Source: RGIG7213 sp045124505 (GTDB lineage: Bacteria > Bacillota > Clostridia > Oscillospirales > CAG-272). Taken from it: a stretch of 64,000 bases of DNA. This document shows, one piece after another, positions 1 through 8,464 of the stretch (position 1 is its first letter; the number at the start of each line of letters is the position of its first letter). The translations under genes were made by a program, and so were the position numbers. The notes under the pieces were generated by a model that saw only the letters and a list, made by a program, of their open reading frames with translations, made no database searches and was not told the origin of the DNA. The stretch is from positions 38,695 to 102,694 of the forward strand of contig JBGVLZ010000017.1 in assembly GCA_045124505.1 (NCBI GenBank), given 5' to 3'.

Positions 1-124
1 ATATTCACCTCCGATTTTAAGTATATTCGTTTTCATGTGTCGACGTTACAGGGGATTTTTCGACCCAAAATGCAGAATTTACAAAAAGTTAAAAAAAATC
101 TTTGCTGTAAATGGCAAAAAGCTA

Positions 125-153
125 TTGCATTTTTTATGCGTGTAATATATAAT
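125..153 (+). promoter_or_regulatory. sigma-A type promoter of the dcw cluster
   Basis: A -35 box TTGCAT (125-130) and a consensus -10 box TATAAT (148-153) are separated by exactly 17 bp. Transcription would start near 160, giving a leader of about 105 nt before mraZ that contains the tandem DnaA boxes. Confidence 0.8.
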
Positions 154-197
154 GACGGTGTGACTGAGTGTCAGTAGATGTTATCAAAGTGCATAAA

Positions 198-227
198 TGT
201 GGAGAACTATGTGGATAATGTGGATAA
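198..227 (-). promoter_or_regulatory. cluster of tandem DnaA boxes upstream of mraZ
   Basis: TGTGGATAA occurs at 210-218 and again directly at 219-227. Each is the exact reverse complement of the DnaA box TTATCCACA. A third copy, TGTGGAGAA at 198-206, differs at one base. They lie just downstream of the promoter, where bound DnaA could block or modulate transcription. DnaA control of the mraZ/ftsL operon has been reported in Bacillus subtilis, as I recall. The same stretch carries GTGG repeats that could instead serve MraZ. Confidence 0.75.
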
Positions 228-265
228 CTCAGGTACAAAATCATTAAAAAAGGAGGCAGAACGCT

Positions 266-688
266 GTGTTTGTTGGTGAATTTGAGCATACAGTGGATAC
301 AAAAGGCAGAATATTTGTTCCTGTCAAGTTCCGTGACGAGCTTGGTTCTGCCATTTATATATCGTGCAGTTTCAGCGGCTGTGTTACCGTATATACCGAA
401 AAATCATGGAATGAGCTGTCTGAAAAAATATTAAGTGCCCTTCCTGCGATCAACGGTGAAGCGGCAAAGCGTTCCATATTCAGAAGAACTCAGAGTGCTG
501 AGATAGACTCCGGCGGAAGAATATTGCTTACCTCAAAGGTGAGGGAACATGCCAATATCGGTAAAAATGCGGTTATCGTCGGAATGGGCGACAGAATAGA
601 AATATGGTCTGCAGAAAGATACGAACAGCTTGTTGATGAGGAAAATATTGACGATATCAAGACATTGTTCGCAAATTACGGTCTGTAA
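266..688 (+). CDS. mraZ: transcriptional regulator MraZ
   Basis: This 140-residue protein is full length for MraZ, the small DNA-binding regulator heading division and cell-wall clusters. Two SpoVT/AbrB-like halves are visible: the first starts with GEFEHTVDTKGRIFVPVKFR, the second has the SAEIDSGGRILL element near residue 75. The start is GTG at 266, with AAGGAGG at 250-256 nine bases upstream. MraZ normally forms a ring and represses its own promoter through short direct repeats; GTGG repeats at 199, 211 and 220 are candidate sites but coincide with DnaA boxes. rsmH follows after 14 bp in the same operon. Confidence 0.96.
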   Translation: MFVGEFEHTVDTKGRIFVPVKFRDELGSAIYISCSFSGCVTVYTEKSWNELSEKILSALPAINGEAAKRSIFRRTQSAEIDSGGRILLTSKVREHANIGKNAVIVGMGDRIEIWSAERYEQLVDEENIDDIKTLFANYGL

Positions 689-702
689 GGAGAAAATGTT
701 CC

Positions 703-1656
703 ATGAGCAAGAATACATGCGCAGAAGACTTTTCACACTATTCCGTAATGCTTGATGAATGTATAGACGGCTTGAATATAAAGGAAGACGGTATATACTG
801 CGACCTTACGCTCGGCGGCGGCGGACACAGTGAAAAGATCGCTCAAAAGCTTAAAGACGGACGGCTTATATGTGTTGACACTGATATCACCGCTATAAAG
901 GCGGCATCCGCAAGGCTTGAGAAGTACAGCGACAGAATAACATTTGTAAATAACAATTTTAAAAATATAGAGGATATCTTAGAGGGACTCGGCATAGAAA
1001 AAATTGACGGAGCGCTTATTGATCTGGGGGTATCCTCTTTCCAGCTTGATTGTGCTGAAAGAGGTTTTTCGTATATGAACGACGCACCTCTTGATATGCG
1101 TATGAATACGTCCGATCCCATTAGTGCATATGACATCGTAAATTCATACAGCGAAGAAGAATTAAAAAGAATTATATATACATACGGTGAAGAAAATTTT
1201 GCACCGCAGATCGCAGGTAAGATCGTGTCTTGCAGAGCTGAAAAACCGATAGAAACGACACTTGAGCTTGTGGATATAATAAAATCCGCCATGCCTGCCA
1301 AGGCGAAGGTAGGCGGACACCACCCTGCCAAAAGGACATTTCAGGCGATAAGAATTGCGGTCAACAGCGAGCTTGACATAATCGAACCTACACTGAGATC
1401 CCTTATTTCTCATCTCGGTGAGGAAGGCAGACTTTGCGTTATAACATTCCATTCTTTAGAGGACAGAATAGTAAAGCAGACATTTGCCAATGCTTCGACG
1501 GGCTGTACATGCCCGCCTGAATTTCCCGTATGCGTATGCGGTAAAAAACCTCTTATAAAAACTGTTACAAAAAAGCCGATACTGCCAAGTTCGGCTGAAC
1601 TTGACGAAAATCCACGTTCAAGAAGCGCAAAGCTTCGAGTAGCACAGAAGATCTGA
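703..1656 (+). CDS. rsmH: 16S rRNA (cytosine-1402-N4)-methyltransferase RsmH
   Basis: RsmH (MraW) uses S-adenosylmethionine to methylate N4 of C1402 in the ribosomal P site. The 317-residue protein has the expected length. It shows the SAM-binding glycine-rich loop TLGGGGHS near residue 36 and the family signature around AERGFSYMNDAPLDMRM at about 120. The start ATG is preceded by AAGGAGA (688-694). Cotranscribed with mraZ, the usual arrangement in most bacteria. Confidence 0.97.
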   Translation: MSKNTCAEDFSHYSVMLDECIDGLNIKEDGIYCDLTLGGGGHSEKIAQKLKDGRLICVDTDITAIKAASARLEKYSDRITFVNNNFKNIEDILEGLGIEKIDGALIDLGVSSFQLDCAERGFSYMNDAPLDMRMNTSDPISAYDIVNSYSEEELKRIIYTYGEENFAPQIAGKIVSCRAEKPIETTLELVDIIKSAMPAKAKVGGHHPAKRTFQAIRIAVNSELDIIEPTLRSLISHLGEEGRLCVITFHSLEDRIVKQTFANASTGCTCPPEFPVCVCGKKPLIKTVTKKPILPSSAELDENPRSRSAKLRVAQKI

Positions 1657-1666
1657 AGGAGAAAAA

Positions 1667-2191
1667 ATGACAGCGGAAAAACATACACTTATAAACAAAA
1701 CAGCTGAAAATCTCCCTGCTGTTCAGGAAAAAAGCATTATTGCTCCCGAAAATATAAAGGGACTTAAAATAAAAGAAAAAACCTTTACAAAACCCGCAAA
1801 ATCCAAAACACCGATGCCGATGGGTACGATGTTTATGGCTGTTATATGTTCAATTTTGCTTATGTTCATCGTTTTTGTCGGTGTTCAGGTGAGCGACTAT
1901 TCCACGCAGGTATCACAGCTCAGCACAGAGCTCAAGGGGCTTATCGAGGAAGAGGAAGAGCTTAATTTTGAACTGTCGCAGAAGCATGACCTCAAATACA
2001 TAGAACAGCAGGCGCAGGCAATGGGTATGGTAAAGGAAGATAAGCTCCCGAAAAAGTACGTCAGCGTTGCAGGAGGAGATTCATCGGAGGTTATTCTTGC
2101 TGAAAAAGAAGAAGACAAATATTCTTTTTCCGCACTTTTATCAGCCCTCGGAGAAAGCCTCGGTGAAATTCTGGAATACATCAAGGACTAA
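1667..2191 (+). CDS. ftsL: cell division protein FtsL-like
   Basis: This 174-residue bitopic protein has a basic cytoplasmic N-terminus of about 50 residues, one hydrophobic segment (about residues 53-75, MAVICSILLMFIVFVGVQV) and an extracytoplasmic coiled coil rich in Glu and Leu (about 80-115). FtsL acts with DivIC/FtsB and DivIB/FtsQ to activate septal peptidoglycan synthesis. FtsL sequences diverge quickly, so the call rests on topology, coiled coil and position between rsmH and the septal transpeptidase. GAAGGAG lies just upstream of the ATG. Confidence 0.85.
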   Translation: MTAEKHTLINKTAENLPAVQEKSIIAPENIKGLKIKEKTFTKPAKSKTPMPMGTMFMAVICSILLMFIVFVGVQVSDYSTQVSQLSTELKGLIEEEEELNFELSQKHDLKYIEQQAQAMGMVKEDKLPKKYVSVAGGDSSEVILAEKEEDKYSFSALLSALGESLGEILEYIKD

Positions 2192-2240
2192 AGGAATATA
2201 TTTGTACGGTACAACTCATTGCTTGAAAGGGTGCTTTTAA

Positions 2241-4493
2241 ATAAACAATAACATAAAACCGAAAAAGATAAGCTGGCAGGACCGTTTCCTAATAGTTATC
2301 TTTGTTATTTCATTTGTAATAGTAAGCGGCAGGCTTTTTTATCTGCAGATATGGAGCTACGACGATTATCAGAAAAAAGCCGCCGAAAACATAACACGCG
2401 AAACATCCGTATCTGCTTCACGAGGCAGGATCTATGACCGAAACGGCATAATTCTTGCAGATAACAAAACGGTTGAACGCGTGTTTATTTCACCTGCGGA
2501 CATTGACGGAAATGCCGAAAGAAGGCTTATTGCCGAAAATCTTTCACGTATACTTGACGTTGATTACGATATGGTTTACGAAAAAGGCGGTCTTGTCAAA
2601 CGTAAGGATGAAACAATAAAGAAGGGTGTAGGCAAGGAAGAAGCAGACATGGTCCGTGCATTTATTGCCGAATATAAGCTTGACTGCGTCCATCTTGTTA
2701 CGGGTACGGAAAGATTTTACCCTTACGGAAACCTGCTTTCGCATGTTTTGGGCTTTACAGGTACTGACGGGCAGGGACTTTACGGAATAGAATACCAGTA
2801 TGACAAATATCTCACAGGAACAGCGGGGAAGATAGTTACAGCCAAAAACGGGCTCGGCCTTGATATGCCGTATAAATACGAAAGCTATGTAAAAGCGGTA
2901 GACGGCTGTGATCTTGTTCTGACTATTGACTATAACATTCAGTGCATACTTGAAAAATATCTTGAAGAAGCGCTTGAGGCAGTTGATGCACAAAACCGTG
3001 TGACAGGCGTTATTATGGATCCTGATACGGGCGATATACTTGCAATGGCAACAAAGCCCGACTTTAACTGTAACGAGCCAAATACACTCGATGCCGCATC
3101 ACAGATCAAGCTTGACAGCTGCGGTTACGAGGTCGGAACAAAAGAATACAATCTTCTGAAAAGAGAGCTCCTTGGTGTAATGTGGTCAAACAAGGCGATA
3201 AATGACCTTTATGAGCCGGGTTCTACATTCAAGGTCGCAACGTGCAGTATGGCACTTGAGGAAGATATAGTATCAAAAACCACACCGTATTATTGTCCGG
3301 GATATCACATGGTAGAGGGATACGGTAAAATAAAGTGCCATAAAACATACGGCCACGGTGCTTTGGATTTCCAAACGGGTCTTCAGAAATCGTGTAACCC
3401 CACGATGATGATAACTGCAGAAAAGCTCGGCAAGGAAAGATTTTATAATTATTATGAGTCATTCGGCTACAAAGAGCTGACAGGTATAGACCTCCCCGGT
3501 GAAGCATCAACGTATTGCCATAAATACAGTAATTTCAATCAGACGGAGCTTGCGGTTTACTCATTCGGTCAGACGTTTAAGGTAACTGCAATAAGACAGC
3601 TTACATCAATTTCAAGCGTTGCAAACGGCGGAAATATTGTTGTACCGCACGTTGTGAAGCAGATACTTGACGGTGATGGAAACGTAGTTTCAAATATCGA
3701 TACTACCGTAAAGCGTCAGGTCATATCGGCAAATACGGGAGAGCAGATATGCGATATACTTGAAAAGGGCGTTACAGAGGGTATAGGTGCAGCAAACGCA
3801 TATGTTGCGGGATATAAGGTAGGAGCAAAGACGGGAACATCCGAAAAAAGAGATAAACAGGATGCAAACGGAACGTATCTGCTCCGTGTCGGTTCGTGCT
3901 TCTCTGTTGCTCCGGCAGATGATCCCGAGGTCACTCTGATAGTTGTGGTCGATGAACCGAATACAGAATTAAGCCGTGCGGAAGGCTCTATCGTTGCCGC
4001 ACCTTACAACAGCAAGATATTGGCTGAGGTGCTTCCGTATCTCGGAATTGAGCCTGATTATGCAGGCTCCGGCACAGACAGTAAACAGACTACAGTCGGA
4101 AGCTATGTCGGCGCAGATGTAAATTCCGCCAAAAATAAACTCGAATCCCTCGGCTATGAGGTTACTGTCAAGGGCGACGGAAAGACTGTAATTTCACAGA
4201 TGCCCAAGGCAGGCGACACACTCTTGATCAAAAACGGAAAAATAATACTTTACACATCCTCGGATGAACAGCAGAAGACAGTTAAGGTGCCTGATGTTGT
4301 GGGAAAATCACCGAGTGATGCGAATAAGCTTGTTGTAAATGCAGGGCTTAATATAAGCGTAAGCGGTGCGGTTGGCACCAAAAACGCATACGCTGTAAAG
4401 CAATATCCCGAGGCTGGAAGCACGGTTCCCGAAGGAACTGTAGTTACAATAGAATTTCTGCATATGGATGAGGTAATCGGAAGCACGGGCTAA
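2241..4493 (+). CDS. ftsI: septal/sporulation penicillin-binding protein (FtsI/SpoVD type) with two PASTA domains; non-canonical start
   Basis: A class B transpeptidase that cross-links septal peptidoglycan. The in-frame sequence from 2241 gives a short basic tail, a transmembrane segment (FLIVIFVISFVIV), then the conserved ASRGRIYDRNG motif, a dimerisation domain and a transpeptidase domain with STFK (catalytic Ser), SCN and KTGTS. Two PASTA domains end the protein. The first conventional start in frame is GTG 2481, which would delete the membrane anchor and the RGxIxDRxG motif, so it cannot be real. The frame is closed by TAA at 2238, leaving ATA 2241 (7 nt after GAAAGGGTG, 2225-2233) as the best placed start. 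A one-base frameshift from GTG 2231 is the alternative. About 750 residues. Confidence 0.9.
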   Translation: MNNNIKPKKISWQDRFLIVIFVISFVIVSGRLFYLQIWSYDDYQKKAAENITRETSVSASRGRIYDRNGIILADNKTVERVFISPADIDGNAERRLIAENLSRILDVDYDMVYEKGGLVKRKDETIKKGVGKEEADMVRAFIAEYKLDCVHLVTGTERFYPYGNLLSHVLGFTGTDGQGLYGIEYQYDKYLTGTAGKIVTAKNGLGLDMPYKYESYVKAVDGCDLVLTIDYNIQCILEKYLEEALEAVDAQNRVTGVIMDPDTGDILAMATKPDFNCNEPNTLDAASQIKLDSCGYEVGTKEYNLLKRELLGVMWSNKAINDLYEPGSTFKVATCSMALEEDIVSKTTPYYCPGYHMVEGYGKIKCHKTYGHGALDFQTGLQKSCNPTMMITAEKLGKERFYNYYESFGYKELTGIDLPGEASTYCHKYSNFNQTELAVYSFGQTFKVTAIRQLTSISSVANGGNIVVPHVVKQILDGDGNVVSNIDTTVKRQVISANTGEQICDILEKGVTEGIGAANAYVAGYKVGAKTGTSEKRDKQDANGTYLLRVGSCFSVAPADDPEVTLIVVVDEPNTELSRAEGSIVAAPYNSKILAEVLPYLGIEPDYAGSGTDSKQTTVGSYVGADVNSAKNKLESLGYEVTVKGDGKTVISQMPKAGDTLLIKNGKIILYTSSDEQQKTVKVPDVVGKSPSDANKLVVNAGLNISVSGAVGTKNAYAVKQYPEAGSTVPEGTVVTIEFLHMDEVIGSTG

Positions 4494-4530
4494 AGAATAA
4501 AAGGAAGTTTAAAAATATTTACTGAAAAAG

Positions 4531-6018
4531 GTGATATATATTAAACTTTCAAAGCTTTTAAGCGGAGTTTGCATAATAAGGGCAAGCGAAAATTTATTTT
4601 CTGCCGAAATAAACGGCGTGAAGGAAAATTCAAACGATGTGTGTCCCGGTGACCTATTTGTTGCATGGAACGGCACAGACCATGACGGATTTGACTATAT
4701 TGCCGAAGCGTTATCCAAAGGTGCTTCTGCGGTGCTTTATGAAAGCAGAAAAAGGAATTTTCTGTGTGATATTCCCGATGTATGCTTTGTTCAGACGAAT
4801 AATGCAAGACGTGCTTATGCCGTCATAATGAGCAATTATTATTCATCCCCCGAAAGATACATGCAGCTTGTCGGTGTTACGGGAACAAACGGAAAGACGA
4901 CTGTCTGCCGAATGGTGAAGCATATACTTGAAGACAGTAAAATAAAATGCGGAATAACAGGCACGCTCGGTAACGGTATAGGGAATGATATTGAAAATTC
5001 ATCAATGACGACGCCTTCTTCACGTGAATTTTACCGTTTGCTTGATGAATACAGGAAAAAGGGTGCTGACGTTGTTGTAAGCGAAGTATCGTCGCATGCG
5101 CTTAAGCAGGATAGACTTGCCACGTGTGTGTTTGATGTCGGTGTGCTTACAAACATAACCTCCGACCATATGGATTTTCATAAAACGATGGATGATTACA
5201 TATCATCAAAATGCAAACTGTTCACGCAAAGCAAGGTGTCAATACTGAACGGTGATGACCCTTCATCGAAAATAATAGCTGACAGAACAAGAGGAACAAA
5301 GCGCTTTTATTCTGAGGCAAAAAAGGCTGATATCGTTTTGTCGGGTGTTATGGAGCACGGTATTTACGGTACTGAATTTGAATATTTCGGAAAGAGCAAT
5401 ACAAAAGTAATACTTAATATTCCCGGACGGTATAACGTGAAAAATGCCGCATGTGCGGTAGCGGTATGCGAAGAGCTTGGAATTGACGCCGTGACATCGG
5501 CAATGGCACTTAAAAGCCTTAAAGATATAAATGGCAGATGCGAGGTGCTTGATCTTGGCGGATTTGATGTCGGTTATTCGGTCATTATCGATTTTGCGCA
5601 TACACCTGATGCACTTTACAATATTCTTTTGACGTGTCGGTCATTTACCGAAAACAGACTTATCTGCGTGTTTGGTTGCGGCGGCGACAGAGATAGGACA
5701 AAACGTCCCGAAATGGGCAGAATAGCCTCACGTACAGCGGACCTTACTGTTATAACATCGGATAATCCGAGAACGGAGTCGCCTGATGAAATAATTTCCG
5801 ATATACTGAAGGGCGTTGACAAAAACAGCAGATATGCGGTGATTTCAGACAGAACCGAGGCAATACATTTTGCACTTGATACAGCATCTGACGGCGATAT
5901 AATACTGCTTGCGGGTAAAGGACACGAAGAATACGAAATAGGGAAAAACGGAAAAGTTCCCTACAGCGAAAGAAATACGGTTTTTGAATATCTAAAGGAT
6001 AAAAAGACTGAAGGATAA
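4531..6018 (+). CDS. murE: UDP-MurNAc-tripeptide synthetase MurE (meso-DAP adding)
   Basis: MurE adds the third residue to UDP-MurNAc-L-Ala-D-Glu in the cytoplasm. The ATP-binding GTNGKTT loop is near residue 115 and the C-terminal domain carries DNPR (in TSDNPRTES), the motif of meso-diaminopimelate enzymes. Length (about 495) is normal. Start: GTG 4531 lies inside the apparent Shine-Dalgarno AAGGTG (4528-4533) and has none of its own. ATT at 4540, six bases after that site, would give the typical MurE beginning (Met)-KLSKLL. This is the second gene in the cluster with a suspicious start. murF follows after 3 bp. Confidence 0.95.
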   Translation: MIYIKLSKLLSGVCIIRASENLFSAEINGVKENSNDVCPGDLFVAWNGTDHDGFDYIAEALSKGASAVLYESRKRNFLCDIPDVCFVQTNNARRAYAVIMSNYYSSPERYMQLVGVTGTNGKTTVCRMVKHILEDSKIKCGITGTLGNGIGNDIENSSMTTPSSREFYRLLDEYRKKGADVVVSEVSSHALKQDRLATCVFDVGVLTNITSDHMDFHKTMDDYISSKCKLFTQSKVSILNGDDPSSKIIADRTRGTKRFYSEAKKADIVLSGVMEHGIYGTEFEYFGKSNTKVILNIPGRYNVKNAACAVAVCEELGIDAVTSAMALKSLKDINGRCEVLDLGGFDVGYSVIIDFAHTPDALYNILLTCRSFTENRLICVFGCGGDRDRTKRPEMGRIASRTADLTVITSDNPRTESPDEIISDILKGVDKNSRYAVISDRTEAIHFALDTASDGDIILLAGKGHEEYEIGKNGKVPYSERNTVFEYLKDKKTEG

Positions 6019-6021
6019 ATT

Positions 6022-7440
6022 ATGAAAAACAAAGTTTTGTTTAAACTCAGCGAGGCGGCAAAATGGTGCGGCGGCACACTCATAGGAGAAGACTGCGATG
6101 TGTGCTGTGCAGAGATAGATTCAAGAAAAATAGAATATGGCACAGGCACTATGTTTGTAGCACTTAAGGGTGACAATACAGACGGACACAACTACATTGA
6201 AAAAGCGGTTGAAAACGGTGCTGTGTGTGTGCTTTGCCAAAGAGATCCTATGGGCAGAAGTGCGCTCGTTGCAGATGATACTCTTAAAGCACTCGGCGAT
6301 ATTGCAAGGGGCTTCAAGGAGAAGATAAAAACACTTGAATATACTTTTGCGGTCACGGGAAGTGTCGGAAAGACCACGACGAAAGAATTTATGGCATCTG
6401 TTTTCGGCACGGTTTACAAAACACACAAAACAGAAGGAAATTTCAACAGCGTTATAGGCTTGCCGCTTACGGTGCTTGAAATGGAAGAAGATGTGCAGGC
6501 GGCTGTTTTTGAGATGGGTATGAGCGGATTCGGTGAGATAGAATCCATGGTAAACGTAGCGCATCCTGACGGTGCGATAATAACAAATATCGGTACATCT
6601 CATATGGAAATGCTCGGAAGCCGTGAAAACATTTTGAAGGCAAAGCTTGAAATAGCAAAGAATTTCACAAAGGACTGCGTTCTTGTTCTGAACGGCGACG
6701 ATCCGCTTTTGCAAAAAGAAAGCGAAAATGCGGTAATATACAAGCGGATATATTCTGCGGTATTCAACGAAAATGCGGATTATATCGGCAAAAATATTAC
6801 TTTTTCATCCGAAGGATTAAGCTACGACATTTACATAAAATCAGAAGACAGAACTGTTGAAAATATAAAAATACCTGCCTTGGGTATGCATAATGTGTAC
6901 AATTCGCTTGCTGTTTTTGCTCTTGCTTATACATTCGGTATAAATGAAGAAAATATAAAAACAGGGCTTTTGAATTACAAAACAACAGGTATGCGCCAGA
7001 AGATATATGATGTTGACAAATACACGGTTATTGCGGACTGTTATAACGCTTCACCTGAGTCGATGCGTGCATCGACTTCAACGCTTGCTTCTCTTGCAAA
7101 AGGAAAAAATGTCAAGTGCCATGCGGTTTTGGGTGAGATGCGTGAGCTTGGTGCGGCTTCCTCATCCCTTCACAGACAGGTGGGCGCTGAGGCGTATAAA
7201 AACGGCGTTGATTTCCTCTATCTGTGGGGTACAAACGCTGAAAAAATTGCCGACGGAGCACTTGATGAGGGAATGAATCCCGAATGTGTATTTACTTTTT
7301 CCGACGGCTGCTCATATGATGAGCTTACATCTGCGGTTAAAAGTAATTTATCCGACGGCGATATGATAATGTTTAAAGCAAGCCGTGCGGTTAAGCTCGA
7401 AGAAGCGATAGAAAATTTTGAAGGATCTTTTAAAGTGTGA
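6022..7440 (+). CDS. murF: UDP-MurNAc-tripeptide--D-Ala-D-Ala ligase MurF
   Basis: MurF completes the UDP-MurNAc pentapeptide by adding D-Ala-D-Ala with ATP. The 472-residue protein has the three Mur-ligase domains: an N-terminal UDP-binding part (SRKIEYGTGTMFVAL), the nucleotide loop GSVGKTTTKEF near residue 113, and a C-terminal domain with DCYNASPES near 340. The start ATG 6022 has GAAGGAT upstream. The final TGA overlaps the GTG of mraY, indicating translational coupling. Confidence 0.97.
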   Translation: MKNKVLFKLSEAAKWCGGTLIGEDCDVCCAEIDSRKIEYGTGTMFVALKGDNTDGHNYIEKAVENGAVCVLCQRDPMGRSALVADDTLKALGDIARGFKEKIKTLEYTFAVTGSVGKTTTKEFMASVFGTVYKTHKTEGNFNSVIGLPLTVLEMEEDVQAAVFEMGMSGFGEIESMVNVAHPDGAIITNIGTSHMEMLGSRENILKAKLEIAKNFTKDCVLVLNGDDPLLQKESENAVIYKRIYSAVFNENADYIGKNITFSSEGLSYDIYIKSEDRTVENIKIPALGMHNVYNSLAVFALAYTFGINEENIKTGLLNYKTTGMRQKIYDVDKYTVIADCYNASPESMRASTSTLASLAKGKNVKCHAVLGEMRELGAASSSLHRQVGAEAYKNGVDFLYLWGTNAEKIADGALDEGMNPECVFTFSDGCSYDELTSAVKSNLSDGDMIMFKASRAVKLEEAIENFEGSFKV

Positions 7441-8444
7441 TAGATATGTCCTCACAAACAATATTTTTCATTATATGTTTTTTATGTTCTTTTGTAATAT
7501 GCACGTTTGCTACACGCAAGCTTATACCCGTACTTAAAAGCCTTAAAATGGGTCAGAAGATACTCGATATAGGTCCGAGATGGCATAAAGGCAAGGAAGG
7601 TACGCCGACAATGGGCGGTCTTGCGATGCTTATTTCTGCTTTTGCAGTCGGCGCGGGTGCTGTGATTTACTGCGTGTATAAAGACGGATTTGCTCCGAAT
7701 GTTAAAATGATATGCACACTGATAATGGCACTTCTTTACGGCGGTATCGGAATAATTGATGACAGAGTTAAGCTTCTGAAAAAGCAAAACGAAGGACTTA
7801 CCGCAAAGCAAAAATATCTTTTACAGCTCGTTATTGCCGGTGTATATCTTGCAGTGCTCGCTGTGACAGACAATCTTTCAACTGTTTTACATATCCCATT
7901 TACATCATTCAGCTTTGATCTGGGCTTTGTGTATTACATATTTGCGTTGTTACTTATTACAGGTATTGTAAATGCCGCAAATCTTACAGACGGCATAGAC
8001 GGTCTTGCATCGACGGTTACACTTATAATAGGCGGATTTTTCGCACTTGCCGCTGCCAAGATCGGCACAGTGGCGACAGATGCATCAGCTCTTTCGGGCA
8101 TACTTATGGGTGTGTGCCTCGGATTTCTTGTTTATAATGTGTACCCTGCAAAAATATTTATGGGCGACACGGGCTCGCTTTTCCTCGGCGGTCTTGCCGT
8201 GGGGCTTGCATTTATGATAGATGAACCGCTTATCGTTGTACTTTGCGGTCTTGTGTATATCATAGAGGCGGCAAGCGTTATGATCCAGGTGGGCTACTTC
8301 AAGCTCACGGGCGGAAAACGCTTTTTCAAAATGGCACCGATACATCATCATTTTGAAATGTGCGGATTTTCAGAAATAAAAATTTGTATTACTTTCGGAG
8401 CTGTTACGGCGCTTTGCTCCGCACTTGCGTATTTGGCTATCTGA
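7437..8444 (+). CDS. mraY: phospho-N-acetylmuramoyl-pentapeptide transferase MraY
   Basis: MraY makes lipid I by transferring phospho-MurNAc-pentapeptide to undecaprenyl phosphate in the membrane. The 335-residue polytopic protein shows GTPTMGG near residue 58, the catalytic NLTDGIDGLA (about 184), MGDTGSLFLGG (about 242) and the PIHHHFE motif near 302. The start is taken as GTG 7437, ten bases after AAGGAT (7421-7426) and overlapping murF by 4 bp; ATG 7446 is possible but poorly spaced. No murD follows, unlike in many dcw clusters. Confidence 0.97.
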   Translation: MIDMSSQTIFFIICFLCSFVICTFATRKLIPVLKSLKMGQKILDIGPRWHKGKEGTPTMGGLAMLISAFAVGAGAVIYCVYKDGFAPNVKMICTLIMALLYGGIGIIDDRVKLLKKQNEGLTAKQKYLLQLVIAGVYLAVLAVTDNLSTVLHIPFTSFSFDLGFVYYIFALLLITGIVNAANLTDGIDGLASTVTLIIGGFFALAAAKIGTVATDASALSGILMGVCLGFLVYNVYPAKIFMGDTGSLFLGGLAVGLAFMIDEPLIVVLCGLVYIIEAASVMIQVGYFKLTGGKRFFKMAPIHHHFEMCGFSEIKICITFGAVTALCSALAYLAI

Positions 8445-8464
8445 TTTTTTGAGGGGGTATTGTT

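Noticed and set aside
199..223. GTGG direct repeats as MraZ operator boxes.
   Set aside because: Spacings of 12 and 9 bp are irregular, and two of the copies are better explained as perfect DnaA boxes; kept only as an alternative.
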